Shown: positions 28,739-37,427 of the stretch, one piece after another
Layout of the letters: every line of letters begins with the position of its first letter
Position numbering within the stretch: the first letter of the stretch is position 1
From: Planctobacterium sp047947135
GTDB lineage: Bacteria; Pseudomonadota; Gammaproteobacteria; Enterobacterales; Alteromonadaceae
Length of the DNA stretch: 64,000 nt
Direction: 5' to 3'
Assembly (NCBI GenBank): GCA_047947135.1
Contig: CP170457.1
Coordinates: 1,736,001-1,800,000 of the forward strand
The notes under the pieces: generated by a model
The model's input: only the letters and a program-made list of their open reading frames with translations
Told to the model about the DNA's origin: nothing
Databases searched by the model: none
Translations under genes and position numbers: made by a program

Positions 28739-29050
28739 TCAACTGATTAATTCAGGATTATGTGTTGTCGCGGGAAGATAGAGCGTCTGTCCATCCACAA
28801 CGTTCAATATCTTGTCTGGCAATTCGCTGTTTTCCGGCTGTAATAACAGTTTTCCGCCTTTCACAAAATAGACCACCCGATTTGGGTATGGATGAGTATG
28901 CATTCCTGACTCGGTGCCCGCAGGATAGGTCAGGCGTACCACTTCAACGTCATTGTTATTCAGAAGAACTTCTTTGCTGCTCTCGAGCGATTGCGCGTGC
29001 GTCATGACGCTTATCAAAAGCGAGAGACTAACGAGTTTGTGCCTATTCAT
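28739..29050 (-). CDS. Small exported cupin-domain protein
   Basis: 103 residues with a signal peptide (about 1-19). The single cupin barrel is visible as GTESGMHTHPYPNRVVYFVKGG (first cupin motif with three His) and GQTLYLPATTHNPELIS (second motif His). It may bind a metal and act as a small-molecule sensor or enzyme in the periplasm. Its start overlaps the end of the MerR gene by 8 bases, so it is translationally coupled to the regulator. Confidence 0.8.
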   Translation of the reverse strand: MNRHKLVSLSLLISVMTHAQSLESSKEVLLNNNDVEVVRLTYPAGTESGMHTHPYPNRVVYFVKGGKLLLQPENSELPDKILNVVDGQTLYLPATTHNPELIS

Positions 29051-29597
29051 TTGTCGGTTCCTGTGGGTGTTTATTCTGACTTGTTGTCCTTATTTGTTGA
29101 ATCTCGTCTTCATCTATCCCAAGGGAGTCCAGGAAATCCTGATGAGCATCTGGCATACTTTGTTCAAAAGATCGGTGCCATCGCCACATATCTTCATCAC
29201 TTAAACCAATCGAAGACAGCAATGCAACCCATTGTTTTTTGTTTATAGCGTGGCTCGGGAATGTTTTGCCCTTTTGTTGCAGAAGCTGAATTGTGGCTTG
29301 CTGCTGGTGACGTAAGTGTTTAATTTCTTTATTTAGCTGCTGCAATTGTTGCTCAAGTAACAGTACCTGATTACTCTGGTCTTTGCTGGCAAGCAGTTTT
29401 TCAATTTCTTTTAACGGCATCCCGGCATTACGAAAGCACATGATCTTTTCCAATCTACAAAAATCGCGCTGGGAATAACATCGATAATTATTTGCAGATC
29501 GGCCACTAGGCACGAGCAGTCCCATTTTGTGATAGTAAATGAGTGTGCTGCGGGAAAGTCCAAATGCTTTTCCAAGTTCGCTAACGCTATAGTTCAT
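29043..29597 (-). CDS. MerR family transcriptional regulator
   Basis: 184 residues. The N-terminal winged helix begins YSVSELGKAFGLSRSTLIYYHKMGLL, followed by NNYRCYSQRDFCRLEKIMCFRNAGMPLKEIEKLL, the standard MerR DNA-binding domain. A coiled coil (about 75-110) gives dimerisation. The C-terminal region (about 115-184) is not a clear known effector domain and lacks metal-binding cysteines. It overlaps the gene before it by 11 bases and the cupin gene after it by 8. Such a MerR protein would twist a long-spacer promoter, perhaps of this operon. Confidence 0.88.
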   Translation of the reverse strand: MNYSVSELGKAFGLSRSTLIYYHKMGLLVPSGRSANNYRCYSQRDFCRLEKIMCFRNAGMPLKEIEKLLASKDQSNQVLLLEQQLQQLNKEIKHLRHQQQATIQLLQQKGKTFPSHAINKKQWVALLSSIGLSDEDMWRWHRSFEQSMPDAHQDFLDSLGIDEDEIQQIRTTSQNKHPQEPTNE

Positions 29598-30015
29598 CAG
29601 TCATCATCGGTGTGCAATAAGGCAATTGTTGTTTGTCAGGGCAGATAAACTGCTTTTTTGCTTGCTTTGAATGCAATCTTTCTGCACTGTAATATTTTGT
29701 AACAATATCAAGCATTTTAGTCTGTAAATCCGGATTTTGGGATAAAAAACAATGGAAGTCATTGTCGGGATTTTTGCGATATCTATCTGCGATGATGTTG
29801 ACGATGGCAACCGTGAGGGTACAGTTAAATTTCTCCTTGGCACCTAAACGAGTGGCATATTTCTCAATGCCTGTTGTTACCTTTGCAACAGCTTCAGAGT
29901 ATTCATAGAAAGATAGATATAACCAGGCTAGCTTCAAATGGCCGATATGGTTGAACTGCTCCCGTGGCAAAGTGGCGTCTTCAAACTGGCTAATAAATCG
30001 ACAGTATTCTTGCAC
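29587..30015 (-). CDS. Conserved hypothetical protein, helical, FxHxxHL motif
   Basis: 142 residues, mostly helical. The part FNHIGHLKLAWLYLSFYEYSEA, followed by RLGAKEKFNCTLTVAIVNIIADR, resembles a widespread uncharacterised family with F-H-x-x-H-L and a later Thr/His-rich helix (a DinB-like helical bundle is possible). It heads the three-gene unit with the MerR regulator (11-base overlap) and the cupin. Its function is not known; the two His and coupling to a regulator suggest ligand or metal binding. Confidence 0.6.
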   Translation of the reverse strand: MQEYCRFISQFEDATLPREQFNHIGHLKLAWLYLSFYEYSEAVAKVTTGIEKYATRLGAKEKFNCTLTVAIVNIIADRYRKNPDNDFHCFLSQNPDLQTKMLDIVTKYYSAERLHSKQAKKQFICPDKQQLPYCTPMMTDEL

Positions 30016-30081
30016 CTTGTTCTCCTCTGTTTTGGGAACAATAAACTGTGAAGTAATAGTCAGGTCAAGATCTGGATTTTG

Positions 30082-31434
30082 CTAATTAATGCCCGCTTTG
30101 TCACGTATCTTTTGCCAAATATAGAATCCTTGCAATCCCAGGCGCCTAAACCGGGAAAATGGAAAGTCCGGCAGAGGTTGTTGGTAGACAGGCGAGTCAA
30201 ATATTGACAACTTCTGTCCATCAATAAGCTGTGCCAATCGTTTTCCGGCATGCGTTGCGAAGGACACACCAGAGCCACAATAGCCTGTTGCGAAATACAC
30301 ACTGTCGTCATTGTTAACCGTGCCAATATGAGGGATGTCATCAAACGCCACACTTACCCAACCACTCCAGAAATACGCGGTTTGCAACTGAGTCAGGTGA
30401 GGGAAATAGCTGTTAAACGCCTCTTTTAAAGCCTGCCTGCTGGAATCACTGTTTGCGTTTTTACCAGTAACGGCGCCGCGACCACCAAACAAAATACGGT
30501 TGTCGGGCAATAACCGATAATAATATTTGAGTGACCGAGTATCCATGGCGGTCAAGTGAGTATACCACTTTTGGGCAATCTCAGGTGGAAGGGGCGATGT
30601 CACCAGAATACTGGACAACACGGGAAACTGTTTTCGCATATGCAGGTGCAAGCCTGTGGGCGAATAGGCATTGCTGGCAATGACCACTTTATCAGCGATT
30701 ACTGTACCAGTACTAGTGGTTAGTATGTGCTTACCTTTGCTTTTCGACCAATTGACGACTGGAGTGTCCGTAAATAAGTCTACTTTGGCTTGGTGCACAA
30801 GCTGTGCTAAACCCTGTGCGTATCTGAATGGATTAAGTGCCTGACCAGACGGGCGGAAAAGCGCGCCTTCGCCCTGGTAGTCAGGAATAAAGCGCGGGCT
30901 AATTTGAGCTTTGTCGACCCACTCCGATTGGTCTTTATATTCCCGGGGTAAACTTTGCCACTCCTGTCGCATGGCTGTTGCTGCTGATCCATTATGTGCG
31001 ATTTTAAGGTAACCGCTATTGACCAGGTGTATGTTGTCGTTTATTGACTCCAGTCGTTCGGCGATACTTTCCAATGCCTGGTAATAATCCTGATAGCAAC
31101 GCTGCGCTGCTAACTCTCCGTATTTCTTATGCAACGCGGTGTAACCCAGGCGGCCGCTACCGGGCAAGATAAAACCTGCATTTCTTCCGGCACAGCCCCA
31201 ACCGGGGCGATTGGCTTCCAGTACTGTCGCTTCAATGCCCAGTTCAGCCAGGGATAAGGCACAATTCAGACCGGTATAACCTGCTCCAATAATTGCCACC
31301 TCGACTTTATGTTCACCTTCCAAAGTCGGGTATTTTTGCATAGAACCGGATTGCGGCAAAAATTCCGCTGCCCAATAGCTTTCTGGCCAAGGTTGGTTAT
31401 GAGGAATCTCATTGCTAATGTAAGGATCGTACAT
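30082..31434 (-). CDS. FAD-dependent oxidoreductase, gamma-glutamylputrescine-oxidase-like
   Basis: 450 residues of the DAO family. The FAD-binding Rossmann motif is GAGYTGLNCALSLAELGIE at about 50-68, then RPGWGCAGRNAGFI. The C-terminal AFDDIPHIGTVNNDDSVYFATGYCGSGVSFATHAGKRLA region is like the PuuB/amine-oxidase type. It probably oxidises an amine or an N-methyl/gamma-glutamyl amine with H2O2 release. It is 8 bases downstream of a GNAT gene on the same strand, so the two could be one pathway. The true substrate is not shown by the sequence. Confidence 0.85.
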   Translation of the reverse strand: MYDPYISNEIPHNQPWPESYWAAEFLPQSGSMQKYPTLEGEHKVEVAIIGAGYTGLNCALSLAELGIEATVLEANRPGWGCAGRNAGFILPGSGRLGYTALHKKYGELAAQRCYQDYYQALESIAERLESINDNIHLVNSGYLKIAHNGSAATAMRQEWQSLPREYKDQSEWVDKAQISPRFIPDYQGEGALFRPSGQALNPFRYAQGLAQLVHQAKVDLFTDTPVVNWSKSKGKHILTTSTGTVIADKVVIASNAYSPTGLHLHMRKQFPVLSSILVTSPLPPEIAQKWYTHLTAMDTRSLKYYYRLLPDNRILFGGRGAVTGKNANSDSSRQALKEAFNSYFPHLTQLQTAYFWSGWVSVAFDDIPHIGTVNNDDSVYFATGYCGSGVSFATHAGKRLAQLIDGQKLSIFDSPVYQQPLPDFPFSRFRRLGLQGFYIWQKIRDKAGIN

Positions 31435-31442
31435 TCTATATA

Positions 31443-32018
31443 TCAGCGGTTAAAATGGATGATCATTTCAGCGGCAGTACAGGTGCATAAGCCATCACAG
31501 ACAGGACAGATGTAACCGTCATTCTGGCAAAGTGGTTGCCAACGGTTAGGGTGCTCTTTGACCAGTTTACCACCGCACTTGCTGAAGTATTTAAAGGCAC
31601 TGTTGCCTGGACTGGCAAGCCAGATATGTGCAAGACCCGCTTGTGCCCCTTGTTTTTCAGCCTGCTTAATTGACAGCTTTAATAGTGTGGAACCAATACC
31701 GTATCCGCGATAGCGCTCATCTACCGTATTGCATTTAAAATAACAGACGTTTTCTTTTGGGTGGCCCCATAAATCAGGTGAACACCATTGGTCTATGTGC
31801 CACTGCATTGCCGCTTGGGTAAGTCTAAAACCGACAAGTTGCTGTTGATCATACGCGACTCTGCTGGCATTGATATTGTTCTTGATACTGGCCTGATATA
31901 GATACTCAGCTTTTTTTGTATCCAAGTAATTATCGCCGTGTACTAAGTTGCCCAACGTGATAACCGCCTGGATGTCTGATGGCTCGAAGGCCTTATAGGT
32001 TATGTTTTTGTCTGACAT
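31443..32018 (-). CDS. GNAT-family N-acetyltransferase with cysteine-rich tail
   Basis: 191 residues. The acetyl-CoA loop is RYRGYGIGSTLLKLSI (about 95-110), followed by a helix and IWLASPGNSAFKYFSKCGGK. The last 30 residues contain five cysteines with C-x6-C-x2-C-x3-C-x-C spacing (PLCQNDGYICPVCDGLCTC), which looks like a small metal site and is unusual for the family. The start codon lies within the end of the DUF2721 gene (19-base overlap), and the FAD enzyme gene follows by 8 bases. The acetylated substrate is unknown. Confidence 0.8.
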   Translation of the reverse strand: MSDKNITYKAFEPSDIQAVITLGNLVHGDNYLDTKKAEYLYQASIKNNINASRVAYDQQQLVGFRLTQAAMQWHIDQWCSPDLWGHPKENVCYFKCNTVDERYRGYGIGSTLLKLSIKQAEKQGAQAGLAHIWLASPGNSAFKYFSKCGGKLVKEHPNRWQPLCQNDGYICPVCDGLCTCTAAEMIIHFNR

Positions 32019-32398
32019 TTGCTTTTATATTTTTCCAGATGCACGTCCAGCGCTTCGACTGATATGCGTATCTCTTTGACTGACAACCATAGTGAATACA
32101 ACAGAAACACTAAACTGATAGCAAACAGCCAGTTGCCAGGGATCCGGTAGCCTAAATATATACCTAACATGGATGCGACACACAAAAAGAAGCTTGTGGT
32201 GCCTGTTTCCTGCATACGTTTTATGATTTGAATGCGTTCTCGCAAATTAGCAATTTGTGCCTGAGTGTTTTCGTCCTGCTCAGATTCATTGAAGTTGCGA
32301 ATGATATTAGCAAGACCAATAAATCGATTGGTATAGGCTAACAGCAACAGCGAGATCGCTGGGAACAGCATAGCTGGAGTAGTTAAGGTAATGTCCAT
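32000..32398 (-). CDS. DUF2721 family membrane protein
   Basis: 132 residues with three hydrophobic helices (about 9-26, 65-83 and 90-107) and a central charged segment (NESEQDENTQAQIANLRERIQII). The order LFPAISLLLLAYTNRFIGLANIIR and RIQIIKRMQETGTTSFF match DUF2721 proteins of marine gammaproteobacteria. Its role is unknown. It overlaps the GNAT gene by 19 bases at the 3' end and probably leads that operon. Confidence 0.78.
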   Translation of the reverse strand: MDITLTTPAMLFPAISLLLLAYTNRFIGLANIIRNFNESEQDENTQAQIANLRERIQIIKRMQETGTTSFFLCVASMLGIYLGYRIPGNWLFAISLVFLLYSLWLSVKEIRISVEALDVHLEKYKSKCQTKT

Positions 32399-32476
32399 AA
32401 ATAGGTGAGGCGTCTGATGAATTGCTAGTGGTCTGGCAAAAGTCTAACTTTGAAGGGGCATAGTGTAAAGAAAGGG

Positions 32477-32504
32477 AAAAGCAGGAAAACAAAAGTTTTC
32501 CTGC
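32477..32504 (-). terminator. Intrinsic terminator after ahcY (minus strand)
   Basis: GCAGGAAAAC (32481-32490) and GTTTTCCTGC (32495-32504) form a perfect 10-bp stem. On the minus strand it is followed by TTTT, 11 bases after the ahcY stop. Confidence 0.88.
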
Positions 32505-32514
32505 CGTCATTGAC

Positions 32515-33906
32515 TTAGTAGCGGTAGGTTTCAGGTTTAAATGGGCCTTCAACTTCAACGCCGATATAGTCAGCTTGTTGCTCGGTAAGCTTGGTGATCA
32601 CGCCACCAAAGCCTTCTACCATGTAGCGGGCAACTTCTTCGTCTAACTGCTTCGGCAGTACTTCGACGCGCATCAGTTCGGCTTTTTCAGCATCTGACTT
32701 GCTAGCGAAAGCCTGTTGGAACAAATGGATCTGAGCCAGTACCTGATTCGAGAATGAACCGTCCATGATACGTGACGGATGCCCAGTAGCATTACCAAGG
32801 TTCACCAGTCGACCTTCAGATAACAGCAAGATATGATCTGCTTCATTGTCGGCACGATAAATCTTATGAACTTGTGGCTTAATCTCATCCCAGCGCCAAT
32901 GATCACGCATGTATGCTGTATCAATTTCGTTGTCAAAGTGACCGATATTACAGACTACCGCGCCCGACTTGATGGCACGTAACATATTGGCGTCACAGAC
33001 ATTTACGTTACCGGTCGTAGTGACCAACAAGTCCGTACGAGATAACAATTCTACATCAAGGTCTTTGCTCTCACCGGTATTCAGGCCATTTTTATAAGGG
33101 GAAACCACTTCAAAGCCGTCCATACAAGCCTGCATGGCGCAAATGGGGTCCACTTCAGCAATCTTTACAATCATTCCTTCCTGACGCAACGATAGTGCTG
33201 AGCCTTTACCCACGTCACCATAACCAATGACCAGTGCTTTTTTACCTGACAATAAGTGGTCAGTAGCGCGTTTAATGGCATCATTCAGGCTGTGTCGGCA
33301 ACCATACTTGTTATCATTTTTGGATTTAGTCACCGAGTCGTTCACGTTGATAGCAGGCACTTTCAATGAACCTTCTTCTAACATTTCTAATAAGCGGTGC
33401 ACACCGGTAGTGGTTTCTTCCGTAATGCCGTGAACATTTTCCAGAACTTGTGGGTACTTTTCGTGCAGCATGGCAGTGAGGTCACCACCGTCGTCTAGCA
33501 CCATATTGGCTTCCCAAGGCTGACCGTCTTTCAGGATAGTCTGCTCCAGACACCAGTCATACTCTTCTTCTGTTTCACCTTTCCAGGCGAAAACCGGAAC
33601 GCCAGCGGCAACAACAGCGGCAGCGGCATGGTCCTGAGTAGAAAAGATATTACAGGAAGACCAGCGTACTTCCGAACCTAAGGCTATCAAAGTTTCAATC
33701 AGGACACCGGTTTGAATGGTCATATGAATACAACCTAATATTTTGGCACCGGCCAGAGGCTGAGAAGCCTGATATTTCTCGCGAATGCGCATCAGCGCAG
33801 GCATTTCACTCTCTGCAATAGTGAGCTCTTTACGGCCCCATTCTGCCAGGGAAAGATCGGCAACTTTAAAATCATTTGCTGCAATTACAGGATTTGTTTG
33901 GGTCAT
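32515..33906 (-). CDS. ahcY: S-adenosylhomocysteine hydrolase
   Basis: 463 residues with the conserved SAHH blocks: CIHMTIQTGVLIETLIALG, NMVLDDGGDLT, VTKSKNDNKYGCRHSL, the NAD-binding GYGDVGKGSA, and the C-terminal KPETYRY whose Lys and Tyr enter the NAD site of the partner subunit. It splits S-adenosylhomocysteine into adenosine and homocysteine. The upstream gene (17 bases away) is an adenosine kinase that removes the inhibitory adenosine, so the pair acts as one methyl-cycle step. A terminator follows it. This bacterium also carries mtnN nearby. Confidence 0.97.
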   Translation of the reverse strand: MTQTNPVIAANDFKVADLSLAEWGRKELTIAESEMPALMRIREKYQASQPLAGAKILGCIHMTIQTGVLIETLIALGSEVRWSSCNIFSTQDHAAAAVVAAGVPVFAWKGETEEEYDWCLEQTILKDGQPWEANMVLDDGGDLTAMLHEKYPQVLENVHGITEETTTGVHRLLEMLEEGSLKVPAINVNDSVTKSKNDNKYGCRHSLNDAIKRATDHLLSGKKALVIGYGDVGKGSALSLRQEGMIVKIAEVDPICAMQACMDGFEVVSPYKNGLNTGESKDLDVELLSRTDLLVTTTGNVNVCDANMLRAIKSGAVVCNIGHFDNEIDTAYMRDHWRWDEIKPQVHKIYRADNEADHILLLSEGRLVNLGNATGHPSRIMDGSFSNQVLAQIHLFQQAFASKSDAEKAELMRVEVLPKQLDEEVARYMVEGFGGVITKLTEQQADYIGVEVEGPFKPETYRY

Positions 33907-33923
33907 ATTTCCATTCCAAAAAA

Positions 33924-34937
33924 TTAAACTAACGAGGATTCAACAATTTCTTTTCTTATTTTCAGCTGAGTCTTGGTATCGATTCTCGGGCCATAGTTGG
34001 CTACACATTCAGCGGCTGTGCGGTTTGCAAGCTCCCCAGACAATTCTGGACTAAGGCCTGCGGTAATTCCGTACAAATAGGCGCCTGCAAACGTATCACC
34101 TGCACCGGTGGTGTCAACTGCTTTCACTGCAAAAGGGGCGACGTCAATACCATTTTCATCACCAATATATATTTCTGCGCCGTCTTTGCCCTTTGTCACC
34201 ACCAAATGCGGGGTAACCTGTTTTAAGACTTCTACACCTGCCTGTAAATCGCCACCACCAAAATCAGATGCTTCTTCGCTATTACAAAACAACAGGTCCA
34301 CGCCGTCGTCACCGATTACCTTTAACAGGTTGTCTTTTACGTACTTCACCACGGCCGGATCAGATACCGTTAAAGCAACTTTGGTGTTGTGCTCACGAGC
34401 TACTTTCTTTGCTTTCAATATGGCATTGACTGCGGCTTCTGAATACATCAGGTGACCTTCAATATAAAGGTATTCTGAATGGGCGATCGCCTGTGAGTCA
34501 ACCTGCTTCTCATCAAACGTTGCGGTAATGCCCAGGTAGGTATTCATGGTGCGATCCGCATCATCACTGATCATCACCAGGCATTTGCCAGTCTCTCCCT
34601 GAGATTCACCACAATGTTTGCTGCTGTCTACTTTGGCGTCAGCCAAATCTTCCAGATAAAACCGACCAAAATTATCATTTCCAACTTTACAGCAGTAGAA
34701 GGTACTGGCGCCAAACTGCGCGGCAGTTACAACAGTATTGGCAGCGCAACCACCACTGGCTTTTTTACGCAGTAAAAAGTTGTGTTCCAGTTCGCTGTAA
34801 AGTGTTTCATGCCTGTCTTTTTCTATTAAGGTCATGACACCTTTTTCGATGCCATGTTCGCCCAGAAAGGCTTCATTGACGACAAACTCAATATCGACGA
34901 GGGCGTTGCCTAACGCAGTTATGTGGTATTTATTCAT
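33924..34937 (-). CDS. Adenosine kinase (PfkB family)
   Basis: 337 residues. The family signatures are ALGNALVDIEF (N-terminal substrate part), KASGGCAANTVVTAAQFG, and the C-terminal DTTGAGDTFAGAYLYG, which holds the catalytic Asp and anion hole. It phosphorylates adenosine to AMP, or a closely related nucleoside. It lies just before ahcY in the same direction (17 bases), so adenosine from SAH hydrolysis goes straight to AMP. The start has AGTAGCA upstream, only a weak ribosome site. Confidence 0.9.
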   Translation of the reverse strand: MNKYHITALGNALVDIEFVVNEAFLGEHGIEKGVMTLIEKDRHETLYSELEHNFLLRKKASGGCAANTVVTAAQFGASTFYCCKVGNDNFGRFYLEDLADAKVDSSKHCGESQGETGKCLVMISDDADRTMNTYLGITATFDEKQVDSQAIAHSEYLYIEGHLMYSEAAVNAILKAKKVAREHNTKVALTVSDPAVVKYVKDNLLKVIGDDGVDLLFCNSEEASDFGGGDLQAGVEVLKQVTPHLVVTKGKDGAEIYIGDENGIDVAPFAVKAVDTTGAGDTFAGAYLYGITAGLSPELSGELANRTAAECVANYGPRIDTKTQLKIRKEIVESSLV

Positions 34938-35003
34938 TGCTACTATTGTGTGACAAAAAGCGGCAAGTCTACGTGATTTAAAGTGATAAGTTAACCATAA
35001 AAA

Positions 35004-35966
35004 TTATCTTGCGGAGAAAGTAACAAATACACCAAAATAGCAGAGTGCCACAAATGCTAATAACACAATTTGATACTGAATCAGCAGCGTCCTCAAACGT
35101 CCGAAATCTGCCAGTTCGGGATCATTTTCGGGGCCTACCTTGGCTAAGCGGAATTTACGGTTATTGTAGAAAGCAGGACCACCCAGTTGTTTTCCGACAG
35201 CACCAGCAAAGGTCGCCAAAATCAGAGTGTGAGCGGAGACGCCCCCTTGTTGATTCTTGATTGCCTGCCATGACCCTGTCAGGCCAAGAGTACCGGTAAA
35301 CAGAATAAGTGATAGCCGCACGGGTATCCATTGCATGTAATAACACAGGATTGAAACTGGCCGGCCAAAATGTTTGAATTTTTCTTGCTTAATATTCCAC
35401 TGTTGTGAGAGCTCGTAACACATTCGGTAGAAAAGTGCTCCAATGCCACCCAAGATTAGGAACCAAAACAAAGTGGTCAGGTATTGATAGTGGAAGCGCA
35501 ATACCAGCGTTTCCATATTCGCCTTTGTAATCCCCATTAATGACAGATTATCTACCTGGCGTAACACAATGCGGGACAAGTGGTTTCTCGCAAGTGCTTT
35601 TTTTTGCGCATGCAACAGAGTGTCGATTTGTTTGGTTTTTTGGATGACAGGCACAAATTGCAGCGCAATAAATAAAAACAAGGCGTCAAAAAACCATTGG
35701 TATTCAGCGAACCACAAAAACGTCAGAGCAGTGAGCAGTACAGGGAACAAAATAACAAAAACCGACAACGCGCCTGACACTTTTTGCTGATAATCACTGC
35801 GCTGTGGCTTCTTCAAAACACGGTTAGCCAGGGACTGACCAAGCAAGCGCATCATTGTCAGTGGGTGACTTTTGTCTGGCCAGACAAGCAACTTTTCAAG
35901 CAGCACTACCAGTAAAAGGATAATGCCGCTAAGAAGGATTGCTGGAAAGGCGTTGATCAGTTCCAT
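35004..35966 (-). CDS. CobD/CbiB family membrane protein
   Basis: 320 residues with about five hydrophobic segments (5-25, 68-85, 89-105, 168-190 and 297-317). The conserved-looking motifs are WIPVRLSLILFTGTLGLTG, GVSAHTLILATFAGAVGKQLGGPAFYNNRKF and GPENDPELADFGRLRTL, as in CbiB/CobD, which attach aminopropanol to cobyric acid. No other cobalamin genes are close. Related bacteria have the same gene next to mtnN, so this is a conserved pair and not a true sign of de novo B12 synthesis. It ends 4 bases from the mtnN gene. Confidence 0.7.
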   Translation of the reverse strand: MELINAFPAILLSGIILLLVVLLEKLLVWPDKSHPLTMMRLLGQSLANRVLKKPQRSDYQQKVSGALSVFVILFPVLLTALTFLWFAEYQWFFDALFLFIALQFVPVIQKTKQIDTLLHAQKKALARNHLSRIVLRQVDNLSLMGITKANMETLVLRFHYQYLTTLFWFLILGGIGALFYRMCYELSQQWNIKQEKFKHFGRPVSILCYYMQWIPVRLSLILFTGTLGLTGSWQAIKNQQGGVSAHTLILATFAGAVGKQLGGPAFYNNRKFRLAKVGPENDPELADFGRLRTLLIQYQIVLLAFVALCYFGVFVTFSAR

Positions 35967-35969
35967 AGC

Positions 35970-36668
35970 TTATAAGTGCAAATGGGTTATCATGCGCATA
36001 ACAAATGCAGCGGAGTTCTTCCCTGCTTTGTTAATGTAGGTAGTAAATGATTCCTGCGATTCTTTACCCGCGATATCTGACAAAGAACGGATGACTAAAA
36101 ATGGAGTATCCAGCATAAAACAGGTTTGGCCAATAGCGGCACCTTCCATTTCAACTGCCGCCATATCCGGAAATAAAGAGCGTAGACGGGATACGGCATC
36201 ATCACAGCCAATAAAGGAGTCACCAGTACAAATCAGGCCTCGCTTAACCTTGAATTCATTCATCTCACTAGCTGCCAGCTCCGCAGCATCGATCATATGG
36301 ACATCACATGGATAGATATCAGGCATGCCATACACTTGCCCGCGTTTGTAACCAAAATGGGTAACATCGACATCGTGATGTTGCACGCCCGTAGCGATAA
36401 CCACATCACCGATATTCAGTTCTGCATCGAAACCCCCAGCTGAACCTGAATTGATAACAAAATCAGGGGCGAATCGGTCAATTAAAACGGTAGTGGCGAC
36501 ACTCGCGGCAACTTTGCCAATACCACATTTGACCACCACGACGTCAATGTCGTTGATTTTCCCTGAGTAATAACTCAGGTGTGCAAAGTGAGAAGTTTCG
36601 ACATCCTGCATGCTCTGTTTCAGAAGTTCTACTTCCTGATCCATTGCACCTAATATTCCGACTTTCAT
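35970..36668 (-). CDS. mtnN: 5'-methylthioadenosine/S-adenosylhomocysteine nucleosidase
   Basis: The start at 36668 gives 232 residues and the N-terminus MKVGILGAMDQEVELL, which matches E. coli MtnN; an ATG nine bases earlier (36677) is also possible. Catalytic positions are Glu12, the VEMEGAAIGQTC segment with the ribose-binding Glu, and Asp in RSLSDIAGKES. It cleaves adenine from methylthioadenosine and S-adenosylhomocysteine. It starts an operon with the CobD-like gene (3 bases apart). SAH can therefore be used by both this enzyme and AhcY. Confidence 0.96.
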   Translation of the reverse strand: MKVGILGAMDQEVELLKQSMQDVETSHFAHLSYYSGKINDIDVVVVKCGIGKVAASVATTVLIDRFAPDFVINSGSAGGFDAELNIGDVVIATGVQHHDVDVTHFGYKRGQVYGMPDIYPCDVHMIDAAELAASEMNEFKVKRGLICTGDSFIGCDDAVSRLRSLFPDMAAVEMEGAAIGQTCFMLDTPFLVIRSLSDIAGKESQESFTTYINKAGKNSAAFVMRMITHLHL

Positions 36669-36711
36669 AACATTCAAACCATCCAGAAAAAAAGTGCGCT
36701 AAGTGTAATGC

Positions 36712-36739
36712 AAACCGCGCTGTGTGACCAACGCGGTTT
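36712..36739. terminator. Stem-loop between the mtnN and DUF2726 genes
   Basis: AAACCGCG (36712-36719) and CGCGGTTT (36732-36739) form an 8-bp stem with a 12-base loop. T residues follow on the plus side but are few on the minus side, so it is a likely but not strong terminator of the DUF2726 gene. Confidence 0.5.
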
Positions 36740-36774
36740 TAATCTTCTCTTATCAAAGTGAACACAGCCCCAGG

Positions 36775-37344
36775 CTAGGCAGCCATTGGCCGAGTCAGTG
36801 GGGTCTTTCTGTCTGGGTTATTGGTGCCAGCAACCAGCGGCTGCTTCGGCTCCTTATATTTGACCGGGGCTAACTTAGCTTTTAGGCAATCTCTAATATC
36901 CTGTGGTTTGTATCCACCACGTACTTTTATGCGTAGATGCGGAATTCTTGCCGCATCCAATGCGCCACAGACAAACCAGTCACGCTGTGTCTTGTAGCCT
37001 CCTCCCTTCTGATGGACCAAATCTACAGCGACAATTGGAGACAGTGATTTTTTATCGCATAAGACATAATCCAGATGGCGCCCCGAGGCGCGTTGTAACG
37101 CCGTTCGGATGGTCTTTTTCGAAGCGCTGTTTCGTGTCGCCAGAATATCTGTTAAGCGAACCCGGCAAATAATTCGATATTGGTGGCCTACCGCTTCCTC
37201 TAACAAATCCAGAAACTGGCGCTCTACAGGCGTGAATAAGTTTGCTTTTTTAGTGAAAGGGAAAGCCAGCCCGCCGTCGTTTAATTTAACGGCAGCAATA
37301 GTGACGACAATTAGCAGCATAAAAAGCACGATCGCAAGTTCCAT
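36775..37344 (-). CDS. DUF2726 family membrane-anchored protein
   Basis: 189 residues from the ATG at 37344, which follows GGAGTAATT; a longer frame starts at 37365. A membrane anchor (about 1-20) is followed by the DUF2726 domain: FLDLLEEAVGHQYRIICRVRLTDIL, LDYVLCDKKSLSPIVAVDLVHQ and AARIPHLRIKVRGGYKPQDIRD. This domain has an endonuclease-like (restriction-enzyme) core in which Asp and the paired acidic/Gln residues are kept. It is probably a cytoplasmic domain tethered to the inner membrane. Function unknown. Confidence 0.8.
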   Translation of the reverse strand: MELAIVLFMLLIVVTIAAVKLNDGGLAFPFTKKANLFTPVERQFLDLLEEAVGHQYRIICRVRLTDILATRNSASKKTIRTALQRASGRHLDYVLCDKKSLSPIVAVDLVHQKGGGYKTQRDWFVCGALDAARIPHLRIKVRGGYKPQDIRDCLKAKLAPVKYKEPKQPLVAGTNNPDRKTPLTRPMAA

Positions 37345-37427
37345 AATTACTCCAAAACAACACAAAAGAAATAAATGTGTTTATGAGTAAGCAATTTAGG
37401 TGCCAATGACGATGCGGTATGTTGGTC

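Noticed and set aside
33907..35003. Search for an SAH or SAM riboswitch near ahcY and the adenosine kinase gene
   Set aside because: Only 17 bases separate ahcY from the kinase gene, and the 66 bases before the kinase show no recognisable riboswitch fold.
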